64,000 nucleotides of DNA from Larkinella rosea (lineage in GTDB: Bacteria; Bacteroidota; Bacteroidia; Cytophagales; Spirosomataceae). Shown in pieces: positions 8,051 to 17,553 of this stretch. A program made the translations under genes and the position numbers. The notes beneath the pieces are model-generated. The model ran no database searches. It saw nothing but the letters and a program-made list of their open reading frames with translations, and was not told the origin of the DNA. The stretch lies in assembly GCF_003858635.1 (NCBI RefSeq), contig NZ_RQJO01000008.1, forward strand, positions 62,001-126,000. Direction: 5' to 3'. How positions within the stretch are numbered: the stretch's first letter is position 1; the number at the start of each line of letters is the position of its first letter.

Positions 8051-11000
8051 ATGAAAAAACCAATACCAATCCAAACCCTGCTTTTACTCATGAAGCTCTC
8101 GCTGGTACAGGCATTTCTGGCCATGATTTTTACGGGTGTTTCGCTGGCATTCGATGCCACGGCCCAGGAGATATTGAATAAGCGGGTAAGCTTCCGGTTT
8201 GAAAATCAGGGCTTAAGCAAGGTGCTGAAAGAAATCGAGAACCAGACCAACACCCGGTTTGCGTTCCGGCCCCGGGAGATTCCGTTCGACCGCAAAACGA
8301 CCATCAGTGTCTCCAACGAATCGCTGAGGGCGGTTTTGGATAAGGTGGTGAAACCGCTCCGGCTCCGCTACGAAGTCGTTGGGCGGCAGATCATCATCAG
8401 CCCGATTCCTTTGCCGGAAAAACCGGAAACGTCGATTCCGCCAACGGACGAAAACCGGTCGTTTTTCAGCGCCATCGAGCAAACCGTCAGCGGAACCGTG
8501 CTGGACGAAGCCGGTCTGGCGCTGCCGGGTGTGAGTGTGGTGGTGAAAGGAACGACCAAGGGAACGTCGACGGACGCCAAAGGTGAGTTTAAACTTTCGG
8601 TGCCGGATGCCAGGGCGACGCTGATTTTTTCGTACGTCGGTTTTGTGTCGCAGGAAGTGGACGTCAATAACCAGACGGTTTTCAATATTACCCTGAAAGA
8701 CGATAGCAAAGCCCTGAGCGAAGTGGTCGTTGTGGGGTACGGTACGCAGAAAAAAGCCGATCTGACCGGAGCCATTGCGACCATTTCGGCGGATAAATTC
8801 AAAAACAAAGCCGCCGTTTCGTACGGTGAGGCACTGGTGGGTCAGATGGCGGGCGTGCAGGTACAGCAGATCAATGGGGCTCCCGGCGGTGAAGGGCTGT
8901 CGGTGCGGGTGCGCGGAACGGGCTCCATCACGGCGGGCAATACCCCTCTTTATGTGATTGACGGATATCCGATCGAAGGAAGTGCGTTTTCACTGGTAAA
9001 CCCGTCCGACATTGAAAGTATTCAGGTGTTGAAAGATGCCTCTTCCACCGCGATTTACGGGTCGCGGGGTTCCAACGGCGTTATTATTGTGACCACAAAA
9101 AAAGGGAGCATCGGTGCTCCAACCATCTCTTACAACGCATTTTACGGGATTCAGCAGGTGGCCAGAAAAATGGACGTGATGAACACCCGGGAGTATATCG
9201 AATTTTTTAAGGACGGCCACAATCAGGCCTGGCTGGATCGGGCACCGATGCCCGGCGATGCCCCGCACACCATCAATGATCCCAACTCAATGCGGGAAAA
9301 ATATACCAATTCCGGCTTTTACGTCATTCCCGAAAGCTTTAATGACCCGAGCAAGTTTGCGGATATCAACTGGCAGGATAAAATTTTTCGGATCGCCCAG
9401 ACGCAGCGGCACGAGCTTTCCATAACCGGGGGCGTTGAAAAAACCCGGTATGCGATTTCCGCAGGGTATACGAATCAGGACGGTATTCAGATCAAAACCG
9501 ACTTCAAACGGTACAATCTGCGGGCAAACGTTACGTCGAACATCAGCAAAAAGCTGGAAATCGGCACGACGATCAGCGCGTATTATTCGGAGAACAACAA
9601 CGTCGATGACGGAAAAGACAGCCCGCTGGCCTATGCGGTTTACCTGCCCCCGATTTATCCGCTCCGAAACGCCGATGGCACCTACGGTTCGCAGGTTCGG
9701 AATCCGGAAATCTGGGCGGGTGACGTTGCCAACCCGGTCGGGATTGCCGAAAACATAACCAATTTTACGACTAGAAACGGACTGATTGCCTCGGTCTACG
9801 GGCAGTATGAAATCATTGAAGGCCTGAAATACCGGATCAGCCTGAACGGTTCGCTGGAAAACAAACGGTTGAAATACTACCGGCCTTCGTTTGTAGATAC
9901 CGACGGTTCGCGCGCTCCCAAAACCGCTGACGCCCGCAATGAAACCTGGCTGGATCGCAACTGGCTGATCGAACACACCTTGAACTACAACAAAACGCTG
10001 TTCAACAAGCACGCCATTGGGCTGTTAGCCGGGTATACGGCTCAGAAGACCTTCGGCGAATACACGCAGGTGATGGCCCAGAATTTTCCCAACGACGTGA
10101 TCCGGACCCTGAATGCCGGGCAAATTGTGGGCGGAACGAACACAGAATTTCGCAATTCATTGATTTCGTATTTAGGCCGGTTTACCTACGCGTACGATGA
10201 AAAGTATTTGCTGACGGCCAGCATCCGGACCGACGGTTCGTCCAAGTTTGGGGCCAACAACAAATGGGGCACATTTCCGTCGCTTTCCGTCGGCTGGCGG
10301 GTGAGCAGCGAGCCGTTCATGCAGGACATCCGGCAAGTTACGGATCTGAAACTGCGGGCGAGCTGGGGTCTGGTCGGCAATAACCGCATCGGAAATTACG
10401 ACGCCATTGCCCGCACCAGTTCCAATTATTACATCCTGAACAACAGCCTGGTTAATTCCGTCAATCCGATCAATTACCCGAACCCCGATCTGGGCTGGGA
10501 GAAAACCCGGCAGTGGAACCTCGGTTTTGACCTGGGCTTATTAAACGGACGGATTCAGGTGGAAGCGGATTTCTACAACAGCCGGTCGGTCGATCTGCTG
10601 CTAAACGTGCCGGTTCCGACGCTGACCGGTTATGCCACGCAGCTTCAAAACATCGGGCAGGTGGAAAACAAAGGCATGGAATACCTGGTGAGAACCCGCA
10701 ATCTGATCGGCAAGCTGAAATGGTCGACGGATTTCAACATTTCGTTCAACCGAAATAAAGTGCTGGCGCTGGGGCCGGATCGTTTGCCGATTTATGCGGG
10801 GGCGCCCAACGCGAATAACACGTTTATTACGACGATTGGTCAGCCCATTGCCACGTTCTACGGCTACCAGTACGACGGCGTCTTCAAAAACCAGTCGGAA
10901 CTCGATGCGGCTCCCCATTTGGCGAATGACCACCCCGGCGATCCGCGCTACGTCGACATCAACAAAGACGGCGTGATCAGTGCGGCCGACAAAACCTATC

Positions 11001-11518
11001 TGGGCAACAACCAGCCGAAGTTTATGTACGGTTTCAGCAACGATTTTTCGTATAACCGCTTCGACCTGAATGTGCAGTTAACCGGGTCGCAGGGCGCCAA
11101 ACTGTTTAGTTTCTTCAACCGGATGGTCGGTATTTACCACGGCGACCGGAACGGACGAACCAAGTTGATCGATCGCTGGCGTTCGGAAAGCGATCCGGGA
11201 TCGGGCGACATTCTGCGGGCCAACCGAGATCCAAAAGGCTTGCAAAAAGAGCCTTCCAGCTACTGGGTGGAAGACGGCTCGTTCCTGCGCATCCGGAATG
11301 TTTCGCTGGGCTACAATTTCGCACCTGCCCTCACCCAGCGCCTGCATGTCAAGGGCTTACGGGTTTACGTGACGGGGCAAAACCTGTACACCTTCACAAA
11401 ATATCCGGGCTTCGATCCGGAAACGAGCAGCCAGGGCGACGGGTTGTCGCGGGGCGGTGATTACCTGGGCTACCCGGCCGCCCGCACCATCATCGCGGGT
11501 CTTAATGTAAGTTTTTAA
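8051..11518 (+). CDS. SusC/RagA-type TonB-linked outer-membrane transporter with STN signalling domain
   Basis: I chose the ATG at 8051, giving 1155 residues, because a signal peptide follows it (MKKPIPIQTLLLLMKLSLVQ, ending near DATAQ). Upstream in-frame starts would add 38 residues before the signal. Domains in order: an STN/secretin-TonB short N-terminal domain (FRFENQGLSKVLKEIENQTN), a carboxypeptidase-regulatory-like domain (VSGTVLDEAGLALPGVSV), a TonB-box-like region (SEVVVVGYGTQKK), a plug domain (VRVRGTGSITAGNTPLYVID) and a large beta barrel ending in phenylalanine. It imports a bulky nutrient together with SusD. The STN domain links it to the FecR/sigma pair just upstream. The substrate is not shown by sequence; the downstream enzymes suggest a carbohydrate or glycoside. 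Confidence 0.96.
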   Translation: MKKPIPIQTLLLLMKLSLVQAFLAMIFTGVSLAFDATAQEILNKRVSFRFENQGLSKVLKEIENQTNTRFAFRPREIPFDRKTTISVSNESLRAVLDKVVKPLRLRYEVVGRQIIISPIPLPEKPETSIPPTDENRSFFSAIEQTVSGTVLDEAGLALPGVSVVVKGTTKGTSTDAKGEFKLSVPDARATLIFSYVGFVSQEVDVNNQTVFNITLKDDSKALSEVVVVGYGTQKKADLTGAIATISADKFKNKAAVSYGEALVGQMAGVQVQQINGAPGGEGLSVRVRGTGSITAGNTPLYVIDGYPIEGSAFSLVNPSDIESIQVLKDASSTAIYGSRGSNGVIIVTTKKGSIGAPTISYNAFYGIQQVARKMDVMNTREYIEFFKDGHNQAWLDRAPMPGDAPHTINDPNSMREKYTNSGFYVIPESFNDPSKFADINWQDKIFRIAQTQRHELSITGGVEKTRYAISAGYTNQDGIQIKTDFKRYNLRANVTSNISKKLEIGTTISAYYSENNNVDDGKDSPLAYAVYLPPIYPLRNADGTYGSQVRNPEIWAGDVANPVGIAENITNFTTRNGLIASVYGQYEIIEGLKYRISLNGSLENKRLKYYRPSFVDTDGSRAPKTADARNETWLDRNWLIEHTLNYNKTLFNKHAIGLLAGYTAQKTFGEYTQVMAQNFPNDVIRTLNAGQIVGGTNTEFRNSLISYLGRFTYAYDEKYLLTASIRTDGSSKFGANNKWGTFPSLSVGWRVSSEPFMQDIRQVTDLKLRASWGLVGNNRIGNYDAIARTSSNYYILNNSLVNSVNPINYPNPDLGWEKTRQWNLGFDLGLLNGRIQVEADFYNSRSVDLLLNVPVPTLTGYATQLQNIGQVENKGMEYLVRTRNLIGKLKWSTDFNISFNRNKVLALGPDRLPIYAGAPNANNTFITTIGQPIATFYGYQYDGVFKNQSELDAAPHLANDHPGDPRYVDINKDGVISAADKTYLGNNQPKFMYGFSNDFSYNRFDLNVQLTGSQGAKLFSFFNRMVGIYHGDRNGRTKLIDRWRSESDPGSGDILRANRDPKGLQKEPSSYWVEDGSFLRIRNVSLGYNFAPALTQRLHVKGLRVYVTGQNLYTFTKYPGFDPETSSQGDGLSRGGDYLGYPAARTIIAGLNVSF

Positions 11519-11544
11519 TTACCTGATCGTCAAACTTCTGGAAC

Positions 11545-13053
11545 ATGAAACGAATTCTCATACTCGTCCTGCTCATTGCGGTTTCTTTCTCCTGCAAGGA
11601 GGAATTTATCGATCTCCAGCCCATTTCGGACATGAACGCGGGCGTATTTTATAAAACCGAACAGGATATGAACCAGGCGGTGATGTCGCCCTATTCATCC
11701 CTGCGGAATGTCTACAACCAGCTTTTTATCTACATGGGTGAGGTTCGTTCCGACAATACCACGTTTTCCTGGGTGCCGGGCGATTCCAAAAACATGACCT
11801 CCATTGACAATTTCGGCGATGTGATGTTGTCTGACAATACGTTTGTGCTGAATTTCTGGAACAACGTCTACAACACCATTTTGCGGTGCAATATTGTGCT
11901 GGATAAGATCGACGCCGTGCCGTTCAAAGACCCAAAACTAAAGGAACAGTATAAAGCGGAGGCTAAATTCATCCGGGCGCTGATGTATTTCTGGCTGGTT
12001 CGCGTCTACGGCGATGTGCCGAAAGTCGACAAGCAGTTGTCCGTTTCGGAAGCCTATGCCGTCGGGCGCACGTCGACGCAGGAAATCTATGACTTTATTG
12101 TCGAAGATTTGAAGTTCGCTGAAGCCAATTTACCGGTTTCGTACGCAGCGGTGGATAAAGGACGTGTCACCGTGGGCGGAGCGAAAGGGCTGCTGGCGAA
12201 AGTGTACATGACGATGGCCGGTTTTCCGCTGAAAAAAGGCGCATCGCATTACGCCCTGGCGGAAGCTAAAGCCCTGGAAGTGATCAGCATCCCGGCCTAT
12301 TCGCTGGTGCCGGATTACAAGGCGTTGTTCGATGTGAAGAATGAAAACACGGCCGAATCCCTGTTTGAGATTCAATACAAAAAAGGCGGAACCACCACGG
12401 GCAGCCCCTGGAACAATGATTTTGCGCCCCGGTTTTCGAACAAAGAAGTGGTTTTGATCGGCGACAAGAGTGGTTTTAATGCCCCTACGCCGTCGATGTC
12501 GGCAGCTTACGAAACCGGCGATCCGCGGAAAACTATATCCATGAGTGATAATTACGTGGCCGTACCGGGCGGCAACACGGTGAACGAGAAATACGTCCGG
12601 AAATATTACGACGTCTCATTTGCGGGTTCCGACAACGACAATAACTGGATCGAACTCCGGCTGGCAGATGTGTATCTGCTCTACGCCGAAGCGCTCGTTC
12701 GGCAGGGCAAGCAGCCCGAAACCGCCTTGCTGTACCTCAATAAAATTCGTCAGCGCGCCCGCAATAGCACTGGCGGTTCGGCAAGTATACTGGCTGATTA
12801 CCCGCCTTTTACCTCTAATGAAGCGTTCTTGCTGGCCATCGAAAAAGAGCGCCGGGTGGAGCTGGCTTTTGAAAATCACCGGTGGTTCGATCTGGTCCGA
12901 ACGGAGCGGGCCAAAGCCGTGATGTCGCAGGAGCAAAAAGAACAGAACGGTTTTAACCCGGCGACCTGGAGCGACAACATGCTATTGTTTCCGATTCCGT
13001 TATCGGTTATTCAATCGAATCCGGACAAAATCAAACAAAACCCAGGCTATTGA
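11545..13053 (+). CDS. SusD/RagB-family nutrient-binding outer-membrane lipoprotein
   Basis: The 502-residue protein begins with a lipoprotein signal, with the lipobox cysteine at C17 (MKRILILVLLIAVSFSC). The TPR-rich helical SusD fold is recognisable (KAEAKFIRALMYFWLVRVYG near residue 135). Near the C-terminus are the conserved LRLADVYLLYAEALVRQG and the EKERRVELAFENHRWFDLVR motif. SusD forms a lid on the SusC barrel and binds the ligand at the cell surface. It starts 26 bases after SusC and ends 4 bases before the DUF1080 gene, so all are one operon. Confidence 0.96.
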   Translation: MKRILILVLLIAVSFSCKEEFIDLQPISDMNAGVFYKTEQDMNQAVMSPYSSLRNVYNQLFIYMGEVRSDNTTFSWVPGDSKNMTSIDNFGDVMLSDNTFVLNFWNNVYNTILRCNIVLDKIDAVPFKDPKLKEQYKAEAKFIRALMYFWLVRVYGDVPKVDKQLSVSEAYAVGRTSTQEIYDFIVEDLKFAEANLPVSYAAVDKGRVTVGGAKGLLAKVYMTMAGFPLKKGASHYALAEAKALEVISIPAYSLVPDYKALFDVKNENTAESLFEIQYKKGGTTTGSPWNNDFAPRFSNKEVVLIGDKSGFNAPTPSMSAAYETGDPRKTISMSDNYVAVPGGNTVNEKYVRKYYDVSFAGSDNDNNWIELRLADVYLLYAEALVRQGKQPETALLYLNKIRQRARNSTGGSASILADYPPFTSNEAFLLAIEKERRVELAFENHRWFDLVRTERAKAVMSQEQKEQNGFNPATWSDNMLLFPIPLSVIQSNPDKIKQNPGY

Positions 13054-13057
13054 CACC

Positions 13058-13774
13058 ATGAACATACAGACGTTGCGATTGCTTTTGGGATGCCTGCTGG
13101 TTGGGTTATTGCCGCCAACGGCCGGTTTTTCCCAGAAAGCCAATACCTTAACGCCCAAAGAAAAAAAAGAAGGCTGGGTTCTGTTGTTCGATGGCACCAG
13201 TTTGGCGGGTTGGAAAACGCCGTCCGGAAAACCAGTTCCGGCGGGTTGGGAAGTGAAGGACGGTACGCTGACGGCTCGTAAAGGGGGCAAAGGCGGAGAT
13301 ATTATCAGCGAAAACCAGTATTCGGATTTTGATCTGATGTTCGATTATACTATCGAACCGACCGGCAACAGTGGCGTCAAGTATTTTTACACGAAATACG
13401 AAACCGGTGGCAATCTGGGTATGGAATATCAATTGCTGGATGATCAATTAGCGGAAGACAATAAGAAGGAGAATCACCTGACAGGTTCCTTTTACGATGT
13501 ACTGCCGCCGAATGCCGCTCTGAAGAAACAAAACGCACCCGGTCAGTGGAATACCGTACGGATTGTGTCGAAAGGAATGAAGGTGGAACACTGGCTGAAC
13601 GGGATTAAAATTCTGGAATTTACGCGGGGAAGTCAGGCCTTTACCGACGCCGTTGCCCTGAGCAAATTTAACAAAGCTGTTCCGGCTTTCGGGACTGTTG
13701 CGAAAGGCCACATTCTGTTGCAGGAACACGGTGCGGAAGTTTCGTTTAAAAATGTCAAAATCAACGTATTATAA
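13058..13774 (+). CDS. Secreted DUF1080 protein (3-keto-disaccharide hydrolase type)
   Basis: The 238-residue protein has an N-terminal signal peptide (hydrophobic LLLGCLLVGLLPPTAGFSQ). A concanavalin-like DUF1080 domain follows (GWVLLFDGTSLAGWKTPSG, then FDLMFDYTIEPTGNSGVKYF, and a late QWNTVRIVSKGMKVEHWLNG). Some DUF1080 members hydrolyse or eliminate 3-keto-glycosides made by a partner oxidoreductase, hence the family name. The next gene is such a candidate oxidoreductase. That supports, but does not prove, a 3-keto route for the sugar imported by SusCD. It is in operon with SusD (4-base gap). Confidence 0.88.
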   Translation: MNIQTLRLLLGCLLVGLLPPTAGFSQKANTLTPKEKKEGWVLLFDGTSLAGWKTPSGKPVPAGWEVKDGTLTARKGGKGGDIISENQYSDFDLMFDYTIEPTGNSGVKYFYTKYETGGNLGMEYQLLDDQLAEDNKKENHLTGSFYDVLPPNAALKKQNAPGQWNTVRIVSKGMKVEHWLNGIKILEFTRGSQAFTDAVALSKFNKAVPAFGTVAKGHILLQEHGAEVSFKNVKINVL

Positions 13775-13783
13775 GCCCTTTTC

Positions 13784-15133
13784 ATGGAAAAAAGACGTGA
13801 GTTTATCAAGAAAATAGCTGCCGGTTCGGCCACGCTGGCCGTTGGCGGAACAGCCTTTGGATTTAGCCCGAAAAGCTATAACCGCATTATTGGCGCAAAC
13901 GAACTGGTTCGGGTGGCTACGATTGGGGTCAATAGTCGCGGAAACAGCATGGGCGGCACGTTTGCCGGGCAGAAAAATGCTGAAGTGGGTACAGTTTGCG
14001 ACGTGGATGAGCGCGCCATTCCGAAAGCCATCGCCACGATCAAGAAGGTAAAAGCAAGCGCAAGTCCGAAATCTGAAAAAGATTGCCGGAAAGTGCTGGA
14101 AGATAAATCGATCGACGCGATCTACATCGCGACGCCCGACCACTGGCATGCGCCACTGACGATCATGGGTTGCCAGGCGGGCAAACACGTGTACGTTGAA
14201 AAACCGCTCAGTCATAATCCCCACGAAGGCGAGTTGGCCATTGCAGCCGCCCGCAAATACAACAAGGTCGTTCAGATGGGGGCACAGCGTCGTTCGGCTC
14301 CGGTTTTGACGGAAGGGATTCAGCAGTTACACAAGGGAATTATCGGACGCGTCTATCTGGCGAAAGCCTGGTATACGAACAAACGGAAATCAACGGTTTT
14401 GAAACCGGGAACGGTGCCGTCCTGGCTCGATTATGAGTTGTGGCAGGGCCCGGCTCCGAGGAAGCCTTACAAGGACGGATTGATCCATTACGACTGGCAC
14501 TGGTTCTGGCATTGGGGAACCGGCGAAGCCCTGAACAACGGAACCCACGAAGTCGATGTGGCCCGGTGGGGATTGAACGTCGACTTCCCGACCCGCGTCA
14601 CTTCCGTAGGTGGTCGGTACGAATTTAAGGACGATTGGGAAACTCCCGACACGCAGGTAATCACGATGGATTACCCCGGTCGCGTGTCGCTGATGTGGGA
14701 GTCCCGGAGTTCGAACGGCCGGAAAATTGAAGGGCTGGATCGGGGCATTATTTTTTACGGGGAAAACGGCAGTCTGGATACCGGCGGAGACAGCTACAAA
14801 GTGTATGACCTGGATGGCAAGCTGGTGAAGGACATCAAGTCCGTTTCCGATGGCGAAAGTGATGTGCAGGGCCGCAACACTGCCAGCCCCAGTTTAGGCA
14901 TGGATAACCTGCACGTTGCGGACTTTCTGGATGCCATCAAAACCAACCGCCGACCGAACTGCGATGTCGAACTCGGTTACAAAAGTGTGGTGGCAATGCA
15001 GTTGGGAAACATCGCCTGGCGGGTGGGCCGGGATCTGAAAATCGATCCTAAAAACGGGCATATCATCGGCGACAAGGAGGCCCAGAAATTGTGGAGCCGC
15101 GATTACGAAAAAGGCTGGGAGCCGAAAGTATAA
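13784..15133 (+). CDS. Gfo/Idh/MocA-family oxidoreductase with Tat-like signal
   Basis: The 449-residue protein opens with a twin-arginine-like signal (MEKRREFIKKIAAGSATLAV), so it probably works folded in the periplasm. A Rossmann domain follows, with the family motif YVEKPLSHNP (lysine of EKP near residue 143) and DAIYIATPDHWH. The C-terminal Gfo/Idh/MocA sheet domain contains WHWFWHWGTGEALNNGTHEV. These enzymes use NAD(P) to oxidise or reduce sugar hydroxyls, often at C3. It is the last gene of the SusCD locus, 9 bases after DUF1080, and is followed by a strong terminator. Substrate and cofactor are not visible. Confidence 0.9.
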   Translation: MEKRREFIKKIAAGSATLAVGGTAFGFSPKSYNRIIGANELVRVATIGVNSRGNSMGGTFAGQKNAEVGTVCDVDERAIPKAIATIKKVKASASPKSEKDCRKVLEDKSIDAIYIATPDHWHAPLTIMGCQAGKHVYVEKPLSHNPHEGELAIAAARKYNKVVQMGAQRRSAPVLTEGIQQLHKGIIGRVYLAKAWYTNKRKSTVLKPGTVPSWLDYELWQGPAPRKPYKDGLIHYDWHWFWHWGTGEALNNGTHEVDVARWGLNVDFPTRVTSVGGRYEFKDDWETPDTQVITMDYPGRVSLMWESRSSNGRKIEGLDRGIIFYGENGSLDTGGDSYKVYDLDGKLVKDIKSVSDGESDVQGRNTASPSLGMDNLHVADFLDAIKTNRRPNCDVELGYKSVVAMQLGNIAWRVGRDLKIDPKNGHIIGDKEAQKLWSRDYEKGWEPKV

Positions 15134-15158
15134 GCGTTTTTTTCAATCATTTAGGTAC

Positions 15159-15213
15159 AGTCCTGACCAAGCCGGTTCTGTTGACGACTCCGGCTTAGTC
15201 AGGACTTTTTTTG
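15159..15213 (+). terminator. Strong intrinsic terminator closing the SusCD locus
   Basis: A 17-base arm at 15159-15175 (AGTCCTGACCAAGCCGG) pairs with 15190-15206 (CCGGCTTAGTCAGGACT), with one internal mismatch, and a T run follows at once. It lies 25 bases after the oxidoreductase stop. Confidence 0.93.
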
Positions 15214-15443
15214 GAGAAAACCGCTTAATTTTACTTGTATGCACACCTAACAGTGTTAAATTTATTTACTGCCTGGATAAGCATAAGAGACAGTAGAGCT
15301 TCTTATCGAGGATCTTATCAGAAATACGGATTATATTGAGTTTTCGAAATGCAATCCTAATTTTCAAAATCTAACGGTGTTAACTGATAATCAGATAGTT
15401 ACCGATTGAATAAATTAGTATACTTAAGAATTAATTGGATTCG
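15214..15443 (+). promoter_or_regulatory. AT-rich upstream region with two operator-like palindromes
   Basis: This 230-base stretch has no gene. It carries TAACAGTGTTA at 15248-15258 and TAACGGTGTTA at 15372-15382. They are the same 11-base dyad with one change, 124 bases apart. A third partial dyad (TAACT ... AGTTA) spans 15381-15401. All precede the DUF2520 gene, so a repressor or activator binding at two or three sites is plausible. Confidence 0.4.
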
Positions 15444-16238
15444 ATGAAACTATCTTTTATCGGTGCCGGGAACCTGGCCTGGCATTTGGCGATGGCGTTT
15501 GAAAATGCCGGAAACTTCATTTGTGAAGTCTACAGTCGGGATGAAAAAAACGCCCGGCGACTCGTTTCGATGTTGTACGATGCCCGGATAAATCCCGATC
15601 TGAATTTTGCCGAAAGTGAATCGGAACTGTTCGTGCTGGCCATTCCCGACGATGCGATTGAAGACGTAGCTGCCCAGTTGGTGTTGCCCGAAAACGCGCT
15701 GGTGGTTCATACGTCCGGCAGCAAATCACTCGACATTCTTCGAAGGTTGATGGACATTTACAGCGATGTACCGGTTCGGACGGGGGTTTTCTATCCGCTT
15801 CAGACATTTAGCAAAGGCACCACTGCGCTCCATTTTGAAGCAATTCCTCTGTGCATCGAAGCCAGTGATCAAGAGACCGAAACGCAGCTGGTTGCGTTGG
15901 GACAGGAACTGAGTAAGATCGTTTACCTGGTCAATTCGCACGAGCGAAAAGTCCTGCATGTTGCTGCGGTTTTCGCCTGTAATTTTACGAATTATCTCCT
16001 CGGAATTGCCAAAGATCTGACCGATACCGAAAACCTGGAGTTCGATTTACTGAAACCGCTCATCGAAGTAACGTTCCAGAAAGCGCTCGATGCCCGGCAT
16101 CCGGCGCTGGTGCAAACCGGCCCGGCCCGACGCGGTGATGTGAACACCTTAAGCCTGCATCTGGCCTATTTATCAGACAAGCCGTCCTTGTTGCAACTGT
16201 ACAGAATGCTGTCGGATGGGATACAGCAACGGAGCTAA
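15444..16238 (+). CDS. Rossmann-fold DUF2520 oxidoreductase-like protein
   Basis: The ATG at 15444 places the Rossmann glycine motif at the very start (MKLSFIGAGNLAWHLAMAFE); a TTG 9 bases earlier is unlikely. The N-terminal NAD(P)-binding domain resembles pyrroline-5-carboxylate reductase or F420-dependent reductases. The C-terminal helical part matches DUF2520, with HAAVFACNFTNYLLGIAKDL-like residues near 175 and the family GPARRGD near 230. Members are common single-copy genes in Bacteroidota and their reaction is not established. It is 264 residues, cytoplasmic, with its own regulatory region. Confidence 0.85.
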   Translation: MKLSFIGAGNLAWHLAMAFENAGNFICEVYSRDEKNARRLVSMLYDARINPDLNFAESESELFVLAIPDDAIEDVAAQLVLPENALVVHTSGSKSLDILRRLMDIYSDVPVRTGVFYPLQTFSKGTTALHFEAIPLCIEASDQETETQLVALGQELSKIVYLVNSHERKVLHVAAVFACNFTNYLLGIAKDLTDTENLEFDLLKPLIEVTFQKALDARHPALVQTGPARRGDVNTLSLHLAYLSDKPSLLQLYRMLSDGIQQRS

Positions 16239-16244
16239 AACCGC

Positions 16245-17471
16245 TCAGCCAATCGGGCGATTCGGGCGCATTGCCACCCGGTTTTTCGTTTCCAGAACCG
16301 CATTCTGTTCCAGCGCGTGCCAGGTTTGGTATAAGCTTTTGATCAACTGGTAACACCCTTTTTCGGGCGTTGCTTTGCTGCTCAAAACCGGGTGTCCCTT
16401 GCGGTCGAGTACACCGAACCATTCCTTATTGACTTTATCGGGAAAATGTTGCCACGTATATTCGTGCACTTTCCGAAACCATTTCAGGCAATCGTTCTGG
16501 CGGGTGTGCATATAACCCCGCGAAAAAACCGCCAGGGCTTCAGCATGAACCCACCCCGGTTTCCGATCCCATTCGCTGTAAATACTGGGTCGTTCTTTTA
16601 AATCGGCGTACTGAAAAAAACCGCCCGACGGTTCATCCCAGCTAATCTCGGCCAGGTGAAGCGCCATTTGAACCGCTTGCTGGGCCAGTCGGCGGTTGCC
16701 GGTCAGTTCGGCGGCTTCGAGCAGGTAATTGGCGGTTTCGAAAACGTAGCCGCCGTGCAAACGTCGTCCGGGGGCACTGTCGCAGAACGAACCACCGGGC
16801 AAAACATGTTCCCGTAAAACCGTTATGCGTTTGTCGAAAAACTCATTCTGGATTTCGCTCAAAACCGCTTCGTAAGCCTGTTTGTAAAATTCCGGTTCCA
16901 GCAAGGTTCGGGTTTCCAGCAAGGCTTTCAACAACAACATCGGTTCGCTGAGGTGCTTCAACTGCCGGAATCCGCCCAGCTCGGTTTCCCATTGCTCCCG
17001 CTGTTGCTGGCGATGAACCGTAATGTTGAGGACGGTTTTTCGGGCAACGTCCGCCAGGGTTGCTTCTTTGGTCGCTGAATATAATTGGGCAAAAGCCATG
17101 GCTGCCGCGCAATCCGGTTCGATGGTGCTGGCCGGAGCTACGGCTCTCCCCCGCCGGTCTACGACGCCCAGCCAGCGGTTTTCACGCTGTCCGAATTTTA
17201 GCAAAAAAGCCGCACCGTGTTGCGCCAGTTCAAGCCACAACGGAATGGCATCGACCTGGTTGTATAAGAACGAAAAGGCCCAAACCTGCTGCGCCTGCAA
17301 TTTGATGAATTTATCGGTATCGAAAACGTCTCCCTGATCCGTCAGCGCGTTGAAATAACCACCACAAACCGTATCGCGGCTGTGTTGGGTCCAAAAAGGA
17401 ATGATGGTTCGGAAAAGGCTTTCCTGGTATTCGGCAGCCAGTTTACTAAAATCCATTGACGTGGGCAGCAT
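16245..17471 (-). CDS. AGE-family (N-acylglucosamine 2-epimerase / aldose-ketose isomerase-like) protein
   Basis: The 408-residue protein has the alpha6/alpha6-barrel signature of the AGE family. PFWTQHSRDTVCGGYFNALT is near residue 28, RLHGGYVFETANYLLEAAE is around the middle, and SEWDRKPGWVHAEALAVFS lies later with the catalytic-type histidine. AGE members epimerise N-acetylglucosamine/mannosamine, isomerise mannose or glucose to fructose, or epimerise cellobiose. The length fits mono-sugar enzymes. A second ATG at 17456 (MDFSKLAAEY) could be the true start. It ends 6 bases from the convergent DUF2520 gene. Confidence 0.87.
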   Translation of the reverse strand: MLPTSMDFSKLAAEYQESLFRTIIPFWTQHSRDTVCGGYFNALTDQGDVFDTDKFIKLQAQQVWAFSFLYNQVDAIPLWLELAQHGAAFLLKFGQRENRWLGVVDRRGRAVAPASTIEPDCAAAMAFAQLYSATKEATLADVARKTVLNITVHRQQQREQWETELGGFRQLKHLSEPMLLLKALLETRTLLEPEFYKQAYEAVLSEIQNEFFDKRITVLREHVLPGGSFCDSAPGRRLHGGYVFETANYLLEAAELTGNRRLAQQAVQMALHLAEISWDEPSGGFFQYADLKERPSIYSEWDRKPGWVHAEALAVFSRGYMHTRQNDCLKWFRKVHEYTWQHFPDKVNKEWFGVLDRKGHPVLSSKATPEKGCYQLIKSLYQTWHALEQNAVLETKNRVAMRPNRPIG

Positions 17472-17553
17472 GCATTGACGGGCACTAAAACTAGGGGAAA
17501 ATTAGGCGAAACGGAAATTTAACCTTTATTTTAGCAAAATCAGCAGGCATGGC

